DNA of 64,000 nucleotides from Serinicoccus kebangsaanensis (GTDB taxonomy: Bacteria; Actinomycetota; Actinomycetes; Actinomycetales; Dermatophilaceae): NCBI RefSeq assembly GCF_008919445.1, contig NZ_VSLG01000008.1, positions 85,611 through 149,610 of the forward strand, in the 5' to 3' direction. Under the pieces are notes generated by a model that saw only the letters and a program-made list of their open reading frames with translations, was not told the origin of the DNA and did no database searches. A program made the position numbers and the translations under genes. Below are positions 7,305 to 16,909 of this stretch, one piece after another (position 1 is the first letter of the stretch; every line of letters starts with the position of its first letter).

Positions 7305-9071
7305 TCAGTCCGGGCGCGTGTGACCCACCGGGCGCCGGCCCAGGGCGAGGGCGATGACGGCGGCGAGCGCGGCGGCCCAGCCGGCGCCGGTGAGCACCGT
7401 CTGCACCTGGATCACCGCCGCGTCCAGCAGGGCGTCGGTGTCGGTGGGGTCGGGTAGGTTGCCGACCTCCAGGTGGAACCGACGCAGACCGAGGGAGGTG
7501 AGCAGCGCCAGCCCCACGACCATGCCGACCATGCGGGCCACGACGACGAGCGAGCTCACGGTCCCGTGACCGTCCTCACGGGCGTCCGCCAGGGCCGCGT
7601 CGTTGACCGGGGCGATCGCCAGGCCGACCCCCAGGCCGGCGCCGACGAGGGCCAGCGTGGTGCCGAGGACCTCGTCAAGCGAGGCACGCTCCCACCGCGC
7701 CATCGCGAAGATGGAGACCGCGGCGACCGCCAGGCCGGGTGCGGCGACGAGGCCGGGGCCGACCCGTCGCAGCAACCAGCCGCCGAGCAGCGCCCCCACC
7801 GGCACGGCCACGAGGAATCGGACGAGCACCAGCGCCGCGTCGGTCTCGTCGGTGCCCTGCGTCAGTCGCGACAGCAACGGCACGTCGACGACGATCGCGA
7901 CGATCGCCGCGCCGACGAGCAGGCTCACGAGCAGCGCGGGCCAGACCCGGCGGCGCACCACGCCCGTCGGGATCAGCGGGGCGGCCGCGACGCGTTGGCG
8001 GACCAGGAAGGCCACGGTGGCCGCGGCGCCCAGCGGCAGCAGCCAGACACCCCACGGCCCGAGCACCTCCTCCTCCGGGTTCGCCGTCGAGAAGGTCAGC
8101 ACGAGCGAGCCCAGCGCCACGGCGACGAAGGTCGCGCCCAGCAGGTCGGCCCGGAGCAGCAGGGGCAGCCATCGGGGTGAGGTGAGGAGCACGAGCAGCA
8201 GGGTCACCCCGGCCGCCACCGCACCCACCGGCGTCGCGACGCGCGACCCGCCGGCGGCGTCGAAGGGCACGAACGGCGCGCCCAGCTCGATCGAGGTGGT
8301 CAGGGCCTCGGGGGCCCACAGCGTGAGCGTCCAGAGCGCTGCCGCGAGGACGCCCAGCAGGTATGCCGCGCCCCGGAGCAACCACGGACGACGCCCGGTG
8401 GGCTTCTGGCCGGCCACGGGCGACGCCCGGTCGGCCGTGGGGGAACCCTCCGCGACGCCCGGTCGGGGTGAGGGGCGGATGAGTGCGACCCCCACCAGCG
8501 CCAGCAGGCCCAGCGCGACGTTCAGCCAGAAGATCTCCCGCCAGCCCGCCACCGCCAGCACGAGGGCCCCGAGCAACGGCCCGAGGACCGAGCCCAGCTC
8601 CTGCACCGCGCCGACGGCGCCGAGCGGCATACCGCGTCGACCGGGCGGCCACAGGTCGGCCACCAGCGCCAACGTCGCCGGCACCAGCCCGCCGCCGCCC
8701 AGCCCCTGCAGGAAGCGGCCGCCGACCATCACCGGCAGCTCGACGGCGGCCGCGGTGACCGCCGAGCCGATGACGAAGATCACCAGGCACCACAGCAGGA
8801 TGCGGCGCCGGTCGACCAGGTCCGAGATCCGCCCGATCAACGGCAGCACCGCGATGTAGCCCAGCAGGAAGCCGGAGATGATGGGGGTGCCCCGCTGCAG
8901 CGACTCGATCCCCACACCGACCCCGGCCATCATGTCGGTCAGTGCCAGCACGACGACATAGGTGTCCGCCGCGGCCAGCGCGACCGCGAGCGCGGCGACG
9001 GTGAGCAGCGTCCGGGCACCCCGCGCGGGACGCGCCGCCCCCGGGGAGAGCCCCCGCTCCCCCGCCGCCAC
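7305..9071 (-). CDS. P55-like MFS exporter partnered with an LprG-type lipoprotein
   Basis: A 588-residue DHA2-type transporter with about fourteen transmembrane helices. It has the MFS motif A loop GRISDLVDRRRIL near residue 80 and motif C-like GAVQELGSVLGPLLGA near 155. In mycobacteria the lprG-p55 (Rv1411c-Rv1410c) operon exports triacylated lipids to the cell surface and affects drug tolerance. Here too the lipoprotein gene comes first and its TAG stop overlaps the GTG start of this gene by one base. The paired arrangement, not transporter sequence alone, supports the call. Confidence 0.8.
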   Translation of the reverse strand: MAAGERGLSPGAARPARGARTLLTVAALAVALAAADTYVVVLALTDMMAGVGVGIESLQRGTPIISGFLLGYIAVLPLIGRISDLVDRRRILLWCLVIFVIGSAVTAAAVELPVMVGGRFLQGLGGGGLVPATLALVADLWPPGRRGMPLGAVGAVQELGSVLGPLLGALVLAVAGWREIFWLNVALGLLALVGVALIRPSPRPGVAEGSPTADRASPVAGQKPTGRRPWLLRGAAYLLGVLAAALWTLTLWAPEALTTSIELGAPFVPFDAAGGSRVATPVGAVAAGVTLLLVLLTSPRWLPLLLRADLLGATFVAVALGSLVLTFSTANPEEEVLGPWGVWLLPLGAAATVAFLVRQRVAAAPLIPTGVVRRRVWPALLVSLLVGAAIVAIVVDVPLLSRLTQGTDETDAALVLVRFLVAVPVGALLGGWLLRRVGPGLVAAPGLAVAAVSIFAMARWERASLDEVLGTTLALVGAGLGVGLAIAPVNDAALADAREDGHGTVSSLVVVARMVGMVVGLALLTSLGLRRFHLEVGNLPDPTDTDALLDAAVIQVQTVLTGAGWAAALAAVIALALGRRPVGHTRPD

Positions 9072-9814
9072 TACGGCTGGGTGACCGTGACCGGCTCGCC
9101 GTAGGCGTCCAGCGTCACGGTGTAGGTGGAGGTCGTCGGCGGGTAAAACGGCCCGGTGATCTCGACGCTGCGGACCTGCCAGCTCTCTTCGACGAGGCCG
9201 TAGGTCACGTCGAACGCGGACTCGGCGTCCCCGGCGTAGAGCAGGTCGGTCACGGTCTCGCCGGGCAGGGTGCCGACGACTTCCTGCACGACCTCGGCAC
9301 CGGCCCGCGCGCGCTCGCCGAACTGCGGGTCCTGGGTCTGCGTGAGCAGCCCCACCAGCCCGCTCTCCGGGTCGAACAGGGTGGCCGGGTCCGGCACGCC
9401 GAGCTCGGCCGGGTCGGTGTTGACGTGCGCCGGGACGTAGGGCAGCTTCACCCAGAGGTCGCCGTCGAGCGCGACGGTCGGGATGTCCGCCTGGACGCCG
9501 GCGACGACCGCGGTGATGGTCCCGTCGAAGGCGGGCGGCTCCATGGTGCCGCTGCCGTCGGCGCTGATGATGTAGGAGTTCTCGTCCTCGGGCAGGTCGG
9601 TGCCGGACAGCGTCAGGTGCACCGATCCCGCCGCGGTGAGGACCTCGTGCGCCTGCTCGAGCCGGTCCTGCGCGGTCGGCGGTGGCGGCGCGGACGTGGT
9701 CGCGGTCTCCTCGCCGTCGCCGTCGGAACAGCCGCCGAGCGCGATCGCGGCGGCGATCCCCACCACCCCGAGCACGCGCATGCCGCGGGTATGCCGTCCG
9801 CCGGGTGCGCTCAT
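9071..9814 (-). CDS. lprG: LppX/LprAFG-family lipoprotein (LprG-like)
   Basis: A 247-residue secreted lipoprotein: signal RVLGVVGIAAAIALGGCS with lipobox Cys, a Pro-rich linker, then the LppX_LprAFG domain. That domain opens with AHEVLTAAGSVHLTLSGTDLP and has repeated strand pairs such as VALDGDLWVKLPY and TYTVTLDAYGEPVTVTQP at the end. Members hold lipids in a hydrophobic cavity. It is the first gene of a pair with the P55-like exporter. ATG 9814 is chosen because GATACT lies exactly 6 nt upstream; the GGAGG in that spacer is too close to act as a ribosome site. In-frame GTG 9832 is the alternative. Confidence 0.82.
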   Translation of the reverse strand: MSAPGGRHTRGMRVLGVVGIAAAIALGGCSDGDGEETATTSAPPPPTAQDRLEQAHEVLTAAGSVHLTLSGTDLPEDENSYIISADGSGTMEPPAFDGTITAVVAGVQADIPTVALDGDLWVKLPYVPAHVNTDPAELGVPDPATLFDPESGLVGLLTQTQDPQFGERARAGAEVVQEVVGTLPGETVTDLLYAGDAESAFDVTYGLVEESWQVRSVEITGPFYPPTTSTYTVTLDAYGEPVTVTQP

Positions 9815-9820
9815 ACCTCC

Positions 9821-9826
9821 AGTATC
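9821..9826 (-). promoter_or_regulatory. Candidate leaderless -10 element of the lprG-p55 operon
   Basis: GATACT on the minus strand, 6 nt before ATG 9814. Confidence 0.4.
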
Positions 9827-9840
9827 ACGCACGGACGCCC

Positions 9841-9864
9841 CGCAGACCGTGCGGCCGGTCGGGG
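9841..9864. repeat. Single half of an intergenic repeat also seen at 38180
   Basis: A 24-bp segment containing CGCAGACCGTGCGG that differs at one base from 38180-38203. It lies between the lprG start and the pstB stop. Here only one arm is present, so no hairpin forms; at 38135-38200 both arms occur. Confidence 0.6.
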
Positions 9865-9868
9865 TGGG

Positions 9869-10648
9869 TCAGCCGAAGCGGCCGGAGATGTAGTCCTCGG
9901 TCGCCTGCTGGCTGGGGTTGTTGAAGATGTTCTGGGTGGTGTCGTACTCGACGAGCTCGCCGGGCTTGCCGGTGGCCTCCAGGTTGAAGAAGCCGGTCTT
10001 GTCCGAGACGCGCGCCGCCTGCTGCATGTTGTGCGTGACGATGACGACGGTGTAGTCGACCTTGAGCTCGTTGATGAGGTCCTCGATCGCCAGCGTCGAG
10101 ATCGGGTCCAGCGCCGAGCACGGCTCGTCCATGAGGATGACCTCGGGCTGGATCGCGATGGCGCGGGCGATGCACAGCCGCTGCTGCTGGCCGCCGGACA
10201 GGCCCGAGCCGGGCTTGTCGAGCCGGTCCTTGACCTCGTTCCACAGGTTGGCGCCGCGCAGCGCCTTCTCGGTGAGCTCGTCGGCGGCCTTGCCCGAGAT
10301 CCGCTTGCTGTTGAGGCGCACCCCGGCCAGGACGTTCTCCTTGATCGACATCGTCGGGAACGGGTTCGGTCGCTGGAAGACCATGCCGACCTGGCGGCGC
10401 ACGTCGACCGGGTCGACGTTGCGGGCGTAGAGGTTCTGGCCGTCGATCGCGACCTCGCCCTCGACCCGGGCGCCCGGGATCACCTCGTGCATGCGGTTCA
10501 GCGTCCGCAGGAAGGTGGACTTGCCGCAGCCGGAGGGGCCGATGAAGGCGGTCACCGAGCGGGGCTCGATCGACATGGTGACGTCCTTCACGGCGTGGAA
10601 GTCGCCGTAGAAGATGTCGAGGTCGGTGACGTCGATGCGCTTGGACAT
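9869..10648 (-). CDS. pstB: Phosphate ABC transporter ATP-binding protein
   Basis: A 259-residue cytoplasmic ATPase that powers phosphate import by PstSCA. It has Walker [10 protein letters not shown] near 38, signature [16 protein letters not shown] near 147, Walker [14 protein letters not shown] near 168 and switch His in [15 protein letters not shown]. The C-terminus [24 protein letters not shown] is typical of PstB. The frame is open upstream, but ATG 10648 ([20 protein letters not shown]) matches the family start. It is the last gene of pstSCAB, 22 bp after pstA. Confidence 0.96.
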   Translation of the reverse strand: MSKRIDVTDLDIFYGDFHAVKDVTMSIEPRSVTAFIGPSGCGKSTFLRTLNRMHEVIPGARVEGEVAIDGQNLYARNVDPVDVRRQVGMVFQRPNPFPTMSIKENVLAGVRLNSKRISGKAADELTEKALRGANLWNEVKDRLDKPGSGLSGGQQQRLCIARAIAIQPEVILMDEPCSALDPISTLAIEDLINELKVDYTVVIVTHNMQQAARVSDKTGFFNLEATGKPGELVEYDTTQNIFNNPSQQATEDYISGRFG

Positions 10649-10670
10649 GGGTATGCAGTGTCTCCTGTGG

Positions 10671-11834
10671 TCAGCGGCCGGTCTTCGGCGCGAACAGCGT
10701 GGCGATGAGCCGGGCGAGCAGGTTGAGGGCGATGACGAGCAGGACGAGCAGCAGGGCGGCGGCCCACGCACGCTCCAGGCTCGGCTCCCGCACCGCCGGG
10801 CTCAGCGGCTTGGTGAACATGAAGTAGGCGTAGACGGCCAGGGTGTTCATCGGGCCGTCGAAGGGGTTCCAGTTGAGACCGCGCGCGTAGCCGATGGCCA
10901 CGAGCAGGGGCGCCGTCTCGCCGATGACGCGGGCGATGGCCAGGGTCACGCCGGAGGCCAGCCCGGAGGCCGCCGTCGGCAGGACCACCTTGGCGATGGT
11001 GCGCCACTTGGGCACCCCCAGCGCCAGCGCGGCCTCGCGCAGCTCGTTGGGCACGATCCGCAGCATCTCCTCGCTGTTGCGCACCACCGTCGGGATCATG
11101 AGGACCGACAGCGCCACCGCTCCGGCGAGGCCCATCTTGGCGTCCCGGATCCCGAAGATCTGGGTGAACAGCGCGAAGGCGAAGAGGCCGGCGACGATCG
11201 AGGGGATGCCGGTCATGACGTCGACGAGGAAGCGGATGCCCCGGCCCAGCCGCCCGCCGGCGCCGTACTCGACGAGGTAGATCGCGGTGAACATGCCGAT
11301 CGGGACCGAGATGAGGGTGGCCAGGCCGGTGATGAGCAGCGTGCCCATGATGGCGTGGTAGGCACCGCCCACGAAGCCTGCGCTGCCCTCGGCATACTGC
11401 TGGTCGTTGAGCCCGGTGACGCCGTTCATCGTCTGGCTGAGGAAGTCGGGGTCGAACGCGCGGCCCGCTCCCTGGCCGATCACCGTCCACAGCACCGAGG
11501 CCAGCGGCACGACGGCGCAGACGAAGGCGAAGTAGACCAGGCTGCGGACGAGGTGGTCGACGGCGACCCGTGCCCCACCGATCCGGCGGTAGGTCACGTA
11601 GATCGCGCCGAGGTAGAGGACGAAGGACAGCAGCAGGGCAGCGGCGACGTGGAGGCCGAGGCCCAGCCACAGCACCAGGGCCACCACAGCCGACGCACCG
11701 GCGATGACGAGCGCCGGGCGACGACCCGCAGGGTGCACCTGCGAGGGGACGATGCCGCTGACGTCGTCCAGCCGGGAGTGGTGGATGTCGCCACCGGAGG
11801 GTGGTGAGGCGGGGGTCTGGGTGGGCGTGCTCAT
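10671..11834 (-). CDS. pstA: Phosphate ABC transporter permease PstA
   Basis: A 387-residue inner-membrane permease, longer than the usual 280-300 residues because of an N-terminal extension with extra transmembrane helices ([21 protein letters not shown], then [20 protein letters not shown]). The BPD_transp_1 domain follows, with the EAA-like loop [29 protein letters not shown] near residue 275. Such extended PstA proteins are known in actinobacteria. Its ATG overlaps the pstC stop by 1 bp. Confidence 0.94.
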   Translation of the reverse strand: MSTPTQTPASPPSGGDIHHSRLDDVSGIVPSQVHPAGRRPALVIAGASAVVALVLWLGLGLHVAAALLLSFVLYLGAIYVTYRRIGGARVAVDHLVRSLVYFAFVCAVVPLASVLWTVIGQGAGRAFDPDFLSQTMNGVTGLNDQQYAEGSAGFVGGAYHAIMGTLLITGLATLISVPIGMFTAIYLVEYGAGGRLGRGIRFLVDVMTGIPSIVAGLFAFALFTQIFGIRDAKMGLAGAVALSVLMIPTVVRNSEEMLRIVPNELREAALALGVPKWRTIAKVVLPTAASGLASGVTLAIARVIGETAPLLVAIGYARGLNWNPFDGPMNTLAVYAYFMFTKPLSPAVREPSLERAWAAALLLVLLVIALNLLARLIATLFAPKTGR

Positions 11835-12787
11835 CAGTTGGCTCCGGAGAACTCGGCGCGACGGTCCACGATCCATCGGGCGAAAAGGTTGACCCCGAGG
11901 GTGATGACGAAGAGCACCAGCCCGGCCGCGATGAGCTCGGACAGGCGCAACCCGGCTGCCTCGGGGAAGTTCAAGGCGATCTCGGCCGGGATCGTGGAGT
12001 TGCCGTTGCCGATGAGGTTCCAGGTGAAGACGCCGGGGGCAAGGATGATCGCCACCGCCATCGTCTCCCCCAGCGCCCGGCCCAGGCCGAGCATCGTCCC
12101 GCCGATGACGCCAGGCATCCCGAACGGCAGGACCGCGGTGCGGATCATCTCCCACTGGGTGGCGCCGAGGGCGAGCGCGGCCTCTTCGTGCAGGCGCGGG
12201 GTCTGCAGGAAGACCTCGCGGGACACCGAGGTGATGATGGGCAGGATCATCACCGCCAGCACGATGGAGGCGGTCAGCAGGGTGCGCCCGGTCGAGCTCG
12301 CGTCCGCGAAGAGGGGGACGAAGCCGAGGTACTTCTCCAGCCAGTCGAAGAGAGGCACCAGCCGCGGGGCGAAGACCGCCATGCCCCACATGCCGAAGAC
12401 GACGGAGGGCACGGCCGCCAGCAGGTCGATGACGAAGCCGATGCTCTTGCCCAGCCGGCGGGGTGCGTAGTGCGAGACGAACAGCGCGATCCCCACCGCG
12501 ATCGGGGTCGCGAGGACCATGGCGATGAGCGAGGCGACAACGGTGCCGAAGACCAGGGGGGCGACGTAGGACCAGAAGCCACGGCCACCGCTGATCTCCT
12601 CCGTGGGCGCGGTGAGCGCCGGGATGGCCTCGACGACGAGGAAGAGGGCGACGCCGGCCAGGATGAGCAGGATGAGGACCGCGGAGCCGACGGAGGCGCC
12701 GGAGAAGAACAGGTCTCCGGGACGTCGCACCGCACGGGCGCTGCCGCGGTCACGCCGCGTGGGCGTGGCAGGGGCCTTCGCGTTCAT
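11834..12787 (-). CDS. pstC: Phosphate ABC transporter permease PstC
   Basis: A 317-residue permease with six predicted membrane helices. The cytoplasmic coupling loop RLHEEAALALGATQWEMIRTAVLPFGMPG lies near residue 205, and GRALGETMAVAIILAP is highly conserved in PstC. AAGGAA stands 4-9 nt before ATG 12787. It is the first gene after the pstS-pstC intergenic hairpin, so it is probably expressed at a lower level than pstS. Confidence 0.95.
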   Translation of the reverse strand: MNAKAPATPTRRDRGSARAVRRPGDLFFSGASVGSAVLILLILAGVALFLVVEAIPALTAPTEEISGGRGFWSYVAPLVFGTVVASLIAMVLATPIAVGIALFVSHYAPRRLGKSIGFVIDLLAAVPSVVFGMWGMAVFAPRLVPLFDWLEKYLGFVPLFADASSTGRTLLTASIVLAVMILPIITSVSREVFLQTPRLHEEAALALGATQWEMIRTAVLPFGMPGVIGGTMLGLGRALGETMAVAIILAPGVFTWNLIGNGNSTIPAEIALNFPEAAGLRLSELIAAGLVLFVITLGVNLFARWIVDRRAEFSGAN

Positions 12788-12828
12788 GGGGTTCCTTCAC
12801 GGGAGGAGAGAGGGGAGAGACGCGGCCC

Positions 12829-12861
12829 GACCGGCGGTCGACGCGGGGTCGACCGCCGGTC
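12829..12861 (-). terminator. Hairpin between pstS and pstC (partial terminator or RNA-processing signal)
   Basis: Perfect 14-bp arms 12829-12842 (GACCGGCGGTCGAC) and 12848-12861 with loop GCGGG. No U-tract follows. Its position 28 bp after the pstS stop fits the common need for much more PstS than permease. Confidence 0.75.
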
Positions 12862-12888
12862 CATGGTGCCAGGTCGGACGCTCAGGTG

Positions 12889-14004
12889 TCAGCCGCCCTG
12901 GATGGTGTCGATGAGGGCCAACGCCTTCTCGCGGGTGTCCGCAGAGATCGGCGCGGAGCCGGCGGCGTCGGCCGCCGCCTGCTGGCCCTCCTCGGAGACG
13001 ACGTAGGTCAGGACGTCCTTGACGAGGTTGGCCCGCGCCGGGTCGTCGTAGGAGGTGCAGGCGATGTGGTAGCTGACCAGGACGATCGGGTAGGCACCGG
13101 ACTCGGTGGTGTCGCGGGCCAGCTCCAGGGCCATGTCGCCCTCGACGCCGGTGTCGGCCGGCTCGGAGGCGTCGACCACCTTGGCGGCGGCCTCCGGGGA
13201 GAAGTCGACGAACTCCTCGCCGACGCCCACCGCGGCGGCCTGGCCGGTGACGACCGAGGCGTCGGCATACCCGATGGTGCCCTCGTTGTCGTTGATGACC
13301 TGGATGACGCCGGTGTTCTGCGCGGCGGCCTCGGCCGGGACCGGCCAGGCGGCGTCCGCCTCGTGCGGCCAGGAGTCGGGGGCGGCGGCCGAGAGGTACT
13401 CCATGAAGTTCTCGGTCGTGCCCGAGTCGTCGGAGCGGTGCACGACGGTGATCTCGGTGTCGGGCAGCTCGGCGTCGGGGTTGTCCTCGGCGATGGCCGG
13501 GTCGTTCCAGGTCGTGATGTCCTGGTTCATGATCTGGGCCAGCGTGTCGGGGGAGAGCTGCAGGTTGTCGACACCGGGCAGGTTGTAGGGCACGGCGACC
13601 GGGGAGATGTAGACGGGGATGTGCAAGGCGCCACCCTCACCGCACGACTCCTTGACGGCCTCGCGCTCCTCCTCGTCGAGGTAGGCGTCGGAACCGACGA
13701 AGTCGGAGGCGCCGGCGATGAGGTTCTCGCGGCCGGCGCCGGACCCGACGGAGTTGTACTGGAGGGTGACCTCGGGCTGGACGCCGCTGTAACCGGCGAT
13801 CCAGGCGGTCATCGCGGCCTCCTGCGAGGAGGCGCCGGAGGCGAGCACGTCGCCGGACATCTCCTCGGAGCCGCCCTCCTCCGCGCTGGAGTCCTCGGAG
13901 CCGCCCTCCGCGTTGGCGGTGGGGTCGTCGTTGCCGCAGGCGGCAAGCGTGAGGGAGGCCGCCATCGCAACGGCGACGGCGGGACCAAAGCGGTGAAGCT
14001 TCAC
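12889..14004 (-). CDS. pstS: Phosphate-binding lipoprotein PstS
   Basis: A 371-residue lipoprotein that captures phosphate outside the membrane for PstCAB. The signal peptide ends LTLAACG (lipobox Cys), followed by a Glu/Ser-rich linker. Phosphate-binding elements of the family are present: LASGASSQEAAMTAWI near 56, VGSGAGRENLIAGASDFVGSDAYL near 88, VVHRSDDSGTTENFMEYL near 185 and ALELARDTTESGAYPIVLVSYHI near 292. Transcription probably starts near a TATCGT -10 at 14091-14096, about 30 bp from a Pho box. Confidence 0.95.
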   Translation of the reverse strand: MKLHRFGPAVAVAMAASLTLAACGNDDPTANAEGGSEDSSAEEGGSEEMSGDVLASGASSQEAAMTAWIAGYSGVQPEVTLQYNSVGSGAGRENLIAGASDFVGSDAYLDEEEREAVKESCGEGGALHIPVYISPVAVPYNLPGVDNLQLSPDTLAQIMNQDITTWNDPAIAEDNPDAELPDTEITVVHRSDDSGTTENFMEYLSAAAPDSWPHEADAAWPVPAEAAAQNTGVIQVINDNEGTIGYADASVVTGQAAAVGVGEEFVDFSPEAAAKVVDASEPADTGVEGDMALELARDTTESGAYPIVLVSYHIACTSYDDPARANLVKDVLTYVVSEEGQQAAADAAGSAPISADTREKALALIDTIQGG

Positions 14005-14090
14005 GGGGTACCTCTCTGAAAACGTCTGTCAGGTCCGCGCCGCGTCAGATGGGGCCGAGGGCGCGGAGGCGGCGTCGCCAACCGCGGTCG

Positions 14091-14096
14091 ACGATA
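14091..14096 (-). promoter_or_regulatory. Candidate -10 element of pstS
   Basis: TATCGT on the minus strand, about 30 bp downstream of the Pho box and 87 bp before the pstS start. Confidence 0.35.
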
Positions 14097-14126
14097 GGGA
14101 GCGGACGTGACGCGCTCGGGCGCCTC

Positions 14127-14146
14127 AGGTGAATGCGGCGTGAACG
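14127..14146 (-). promoter_or_regulatory. Pho box upstream of pstS
   Basis: On the minus strand GTTCACG-N4-ATTCACC forms two direct repeats with 11-bp spacing, the known PHO box layout (GTTCACC units) bound by PhoP in actinobacteria. It lies 123-142 bp upstream of the pstS start codon. It implies induction of pstSCAB under phosphate starvation; no phoR/phoP gene is recognised in the window. Confidence 0.7.
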
Positions 14147-14169
14147 AGGACCGAAGATCACGGACGCGC

Positions 14170-14206
14170 GCGGCTGACCCGCACCGCATCGGTGCAGGTC
14201 AGCCGC
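14170..14206 (-). terminator. clpB transcription terminator hairpin
   Basis: A 16-bp stem: GCGGCTGACC pairs with GGTCAGCCGC, and GCACCG pairs with CGGTGC, separated by one mismatch, with a 3-nt loop CAT. It lies 24 bp after the clpB stop. It has no U-tract, as is common in high-GC actinobacteria, and it separates clpB from the pst promoter. Confidence 0.85.
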
Positions 14207-14229
14207 ATCGTGAGAGGTATGCCGTCGGC

Positions 14230-16800
14230 TCAGCGCAGGAGCAGGTCGCCTCCGCTCTCGTCGACGTCGACGACGACCTGTGCGCCGTCCCGGACCTCGC
14301 CGGCAAGCAGCCCCTGGGCCAGCCGGTCCCCGATCTGGGTCTGCACCAGGCGGCGCAGCGGCCGGGCCCCGTAGGCGGGGTCGAAGCCACGCTCGGCCAG
14401 CCACCGGGAGGCCGCGTCGGTCACCTCGAGGGTAATCCGGCGACCCTCCAGCCGGCGGCTCAGCTCGGCCACCTGGAGCCCGACGATCGTGGCCAGCTCG
14501 TCCTGGCTGAGCGGGTCGAAGATCACGACCTCGTCGAGCCGGTTGAGGAACTCGGGCTTGAAGCTGGCGCGGACCGCGCTCATGACCTGCTCCCGCTTGG
14601 TGGCCTCGTCGGTGGTGGGGTCGATGAGGAACTGGCTGCCCAGGTTGGAGGTCATCACGAGGATGACGTTGCGGAAGTCGACGGTGCGCCCCTGGCCGTC
14701 GGTGAGCCGGCCGTCGTCGAGCACCTGCAGCAGGATGTCGAAGGTCTCCGGGTGCGCCTTCTCGACCTCGTCCAGCAGCACGACCGAGTAGGGCCGGCGC
14801 CGGACGGCCTCGGTGAGCTGCCCGCCCTCGTCGTACCCGACATACCCGGGGGGTGCGCCGATGAGGCGCGCGACCGCGTGCCTCTCGGCATACTCCGACA
14901 TGTCGATGCGGACCATCGCCCGCTCGTCGTCGAAGAGGAAGTCCGCCAGGCTCTTGGCGAGCTCGGTCTTGCCGACCCCGGTGGGGCCGAGGAAGAGGAA
15001 GGAGCCGGTCGGCCGGTCCGGGTCGGAGATCCCGGCGCGCGCGCGGCGGACGGCGTCGCTCACGGTGCGCACGGCGCGCCGCTGCCCGATGAGCCGCTGC
15101 CCGATGACGTCCTCCATCCGCAGCAGCTTCTCCGTCTCGCCCTCGAGCAGCCGCCCGGCGGGGATGCCGGTCCAGGCGGAGATGACGTCGGCGATGTCGT
15201 CGGCGCCCACCTCGTCCTTGACCATCGGCACGCCCTGGGTCTCGACGCTAAGCGCCGACTCCTCCTCCTGCGCCGCGACGAGCTCGGTCTCGGCGGCCGG
15301 GATCTCGCCGTAGAGCAGCCGCGAGGCACCCTCGTAGTCGCCCTGCCGCTGCAGCCGCTCGGCCTGGGTGCGCAGGTCGTCCAGCCGCGCCTTGAGCTCA
15401 CCGACGCGGTTGAGCCCGCCCTTCTCGGCCTCCCAGCGGGCGGTGAGCGCGGCGAGCTCCTCGCGCCGGTCGGCGAGGTCGGCGCGCAGCTTGGCCAGCC
15501 GCGCGCGGGAGGCGTCGTCGTCCTCGCGGGCGAGGTGCATCTCCTCCATCGTCAGGCGGTCCACCTGCCGCTGCAGCTCGTCGATCTCGACCGGGGAGGA
15601 GTCGATCTCCATCCGCAGCCGGGAGGCGGCCTCGTCGACGAGGTCGATGGCCTTGTCCGGCAGCTGACGTCCGCTGATGTAGCGGTCGGACAGGTCCGCG
15701 GCGGCGACGAGCGCGGAGTCGGCGATGGCGACCTTGTGGTGCGCCTCGTAGCGCTCCTTGAGGCCGCGCAGGATGGCGATGGTGTCCTCGACGCTGGGCT
15801 CGCCCACGAAGACCTGCTGGAACCGGCGCTCCAGCGCGGGGTCCTTCTCGATGTTCTCGCGGTACTCGTCCAGGGTCGTCGCGCCGACCATCCGCAGCTC
15901 GCCCCGCGCCAGCAGCGGCTTGAGCATGTTGCCGGCGTCCATCGAGGAGTCGCCGCTGGCGCCCGCGCCGACGACGGTATGCAGCTCGTCGATGAAGGTG
16001 ATGACCTGACCGTCGCTGCCGGTGATCTCGGCGAGGACCGCCTTGAGCCGCTCCTCGAACTCGCCGCGGTACTTCGCGCCCGCGACCATGGAGCCCAGGT
16101 CCAACGAGATCAAGGTCTTGTCCCGCAGCGACTCGGGCACGTCCCCGGCGACGATCCGCTGGGCGAGGCCCTCGACCACGGCGGTCTTGCCGACGCCCGG
16201 CTCACCGATGAGCACCGGGTTGTTCTTCGTGCGCCGGGACAGCACCTGGACGACGCGGCGGATCTCCGAGTCGCGCCCGATGACCGGGTCCAGCCTGCCC
16301 TCGCGGGCCAGGGAGGTGAGGTCGGTGCCGTACTTCCCCAGCGCGTCGAAGGTCGACTCCGGGTCGGCCGAGGTGACCGGCTTGCCCCCGCGCAGCGCCG
16401 GGATGCGCTCGGCGATGGCGTCCGCGTCCAGCCCGGCGAAGGCGCCGGAGCGGGCCAGCGCGAGCAGCAGGTGGTCGGTCGACACGAAGGTGTCGCCCAT
16501 GGCCGACATGGCGTCCTGCGCACCCTTCACCACGGCGTGCATGGCCCGGGAGAGCCCCGGGTTGCCCATGCTGCTGCCGCTGGCCGAGGGCAGCGCCGCC
16601 AGCGCGGACCGCGCCGCCTCCCGGGCCTGGTCGGTCGAGCTCCCGCTCGCCTCCAGCAGCGGGGCGGTCGTCGTGTCCCCCTGCTGCGCCAGCGCGGCCA
16701 GCAGGTGGCCCGGCTCGACCTGCGCGTGCCCGGCGGCCGCGGCGTCCCGCACCGCGGTGGACAGCGCTTCCTGCGCCTTCGTGGTCAGATTGAGATCCAT
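14230..16800 (-). CDS. clpB: ATP-dependent disaggregase ClpB
   Basis: An 856-residue Hsp104-type chaperone that pulls proteins out of aggregates together with DnaK. It has an N domain ([18 protein letters not shown]), a first AAA domain with Walker [19 protein letters not shown] near 202 and Walker B ITFIDELH, the coiled-coil middle domain (about 410-525, [31 protein letters not shown]), and a second AAA domain with [17 protein letters not shown] and [15 protein letters not shown] 16800 ([13 protein letters not shown]) is the family start; the frame runs upstream to 16869. A HAIR box at 16879-16899 places it in the HspR regulon with the dnaK operon. Confidence 0.96.
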   Translation of the reverse strand: MDLNLTTKAQEALSTAVRDAAAAGHAQVEPGHLLAALAQQGDTTTAPLLEASGSSTDQAREAARSALAALPSASGSSMGNPGLSRAMHAVVKGAQDAMSAMGDTFVSTDHLLLALARSGAFAGLDADAIAERIPALRGGKPVTSADPESTFDALGKYGTDLTSLAREGRLDPVIGRDSEIRRVVQVLSRRTKNNPVLIGEPGVGKTAVVEGLAQRIVAGDVPESLRDKTLISLDLGSMVAGAKYRGEFEERLKAVLAEITGSDGQVITFIDELHTVVGAGASGDSSMDAGNMLKPLLARGELRMVGATTLDEYRENIEKDPALERRFQQVFVGEPSVEDTIAILRGLKERYEAHHKVAIADSALVAAADLSDRYISGRQLPDKAIDLVDEAASRLRMEIDSSPVEIDELQRQVDRLTMEEMHLAREDDDASRARLAKLRADLADRREELAALTARWEAEKGGLNRVGELKARLDDLRTQAERLQRQGDYEGASRLLYGEIPAAETELVAAQEEESALSVETQGVPMVKDEVGADDIADVISAWTGIPAGRLLEGETEKLLRMEDVIGQRLIGQRRAVRTVSDAVRRARAGISDPDRPTGSFLFLGPTGVGKTELAKSLADFLFDDERAMVRIDMSEYAERHAVARLIGAPPGYVGYDEGGQLTEAVRRRPYSVVLLDEVEKAHPETFDILLQVLDDGRLTDGQGRTVDFRNVILVMTSNLGSQFLIDPTTDEATKREQVMSAVRASFKPEFLNRLDEVVIFDPLSQDELATIVGLQVAELSRRLEGRRITLEVTDAASRWLAERGFDPAYGARPLRRLVQTQIGDRLAQGLLAGEVRDGAQVVVDVDESGGDLLLR

Positions 16801-16878
16801 CGCTGTTGTCATGCTCCTCGTGCTCGTGGCCTGCCCGGCCACTCCCCTGTCGGTGTCTACTGGAGTCAACGCGTCAAA

Positions 16879-16899
16879 GTTGAGTCTATTCCACTCAAC
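16879..16899 (-). promoter_or_regulatory. HAIR box (HspR operator) of clpB
   Basis: GTTGAGT-N7-ACTCAAC is a perfect inverted repeat of the HAIR type (CTTGAGT-N7-ACTCAAG). It is centred 89 bp upstream of the clpB start. HspR is encoded at 36605-37039. Confidence 0.9.
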
Positions 16900-16909
16900 T
16901 CTGGTCCGC

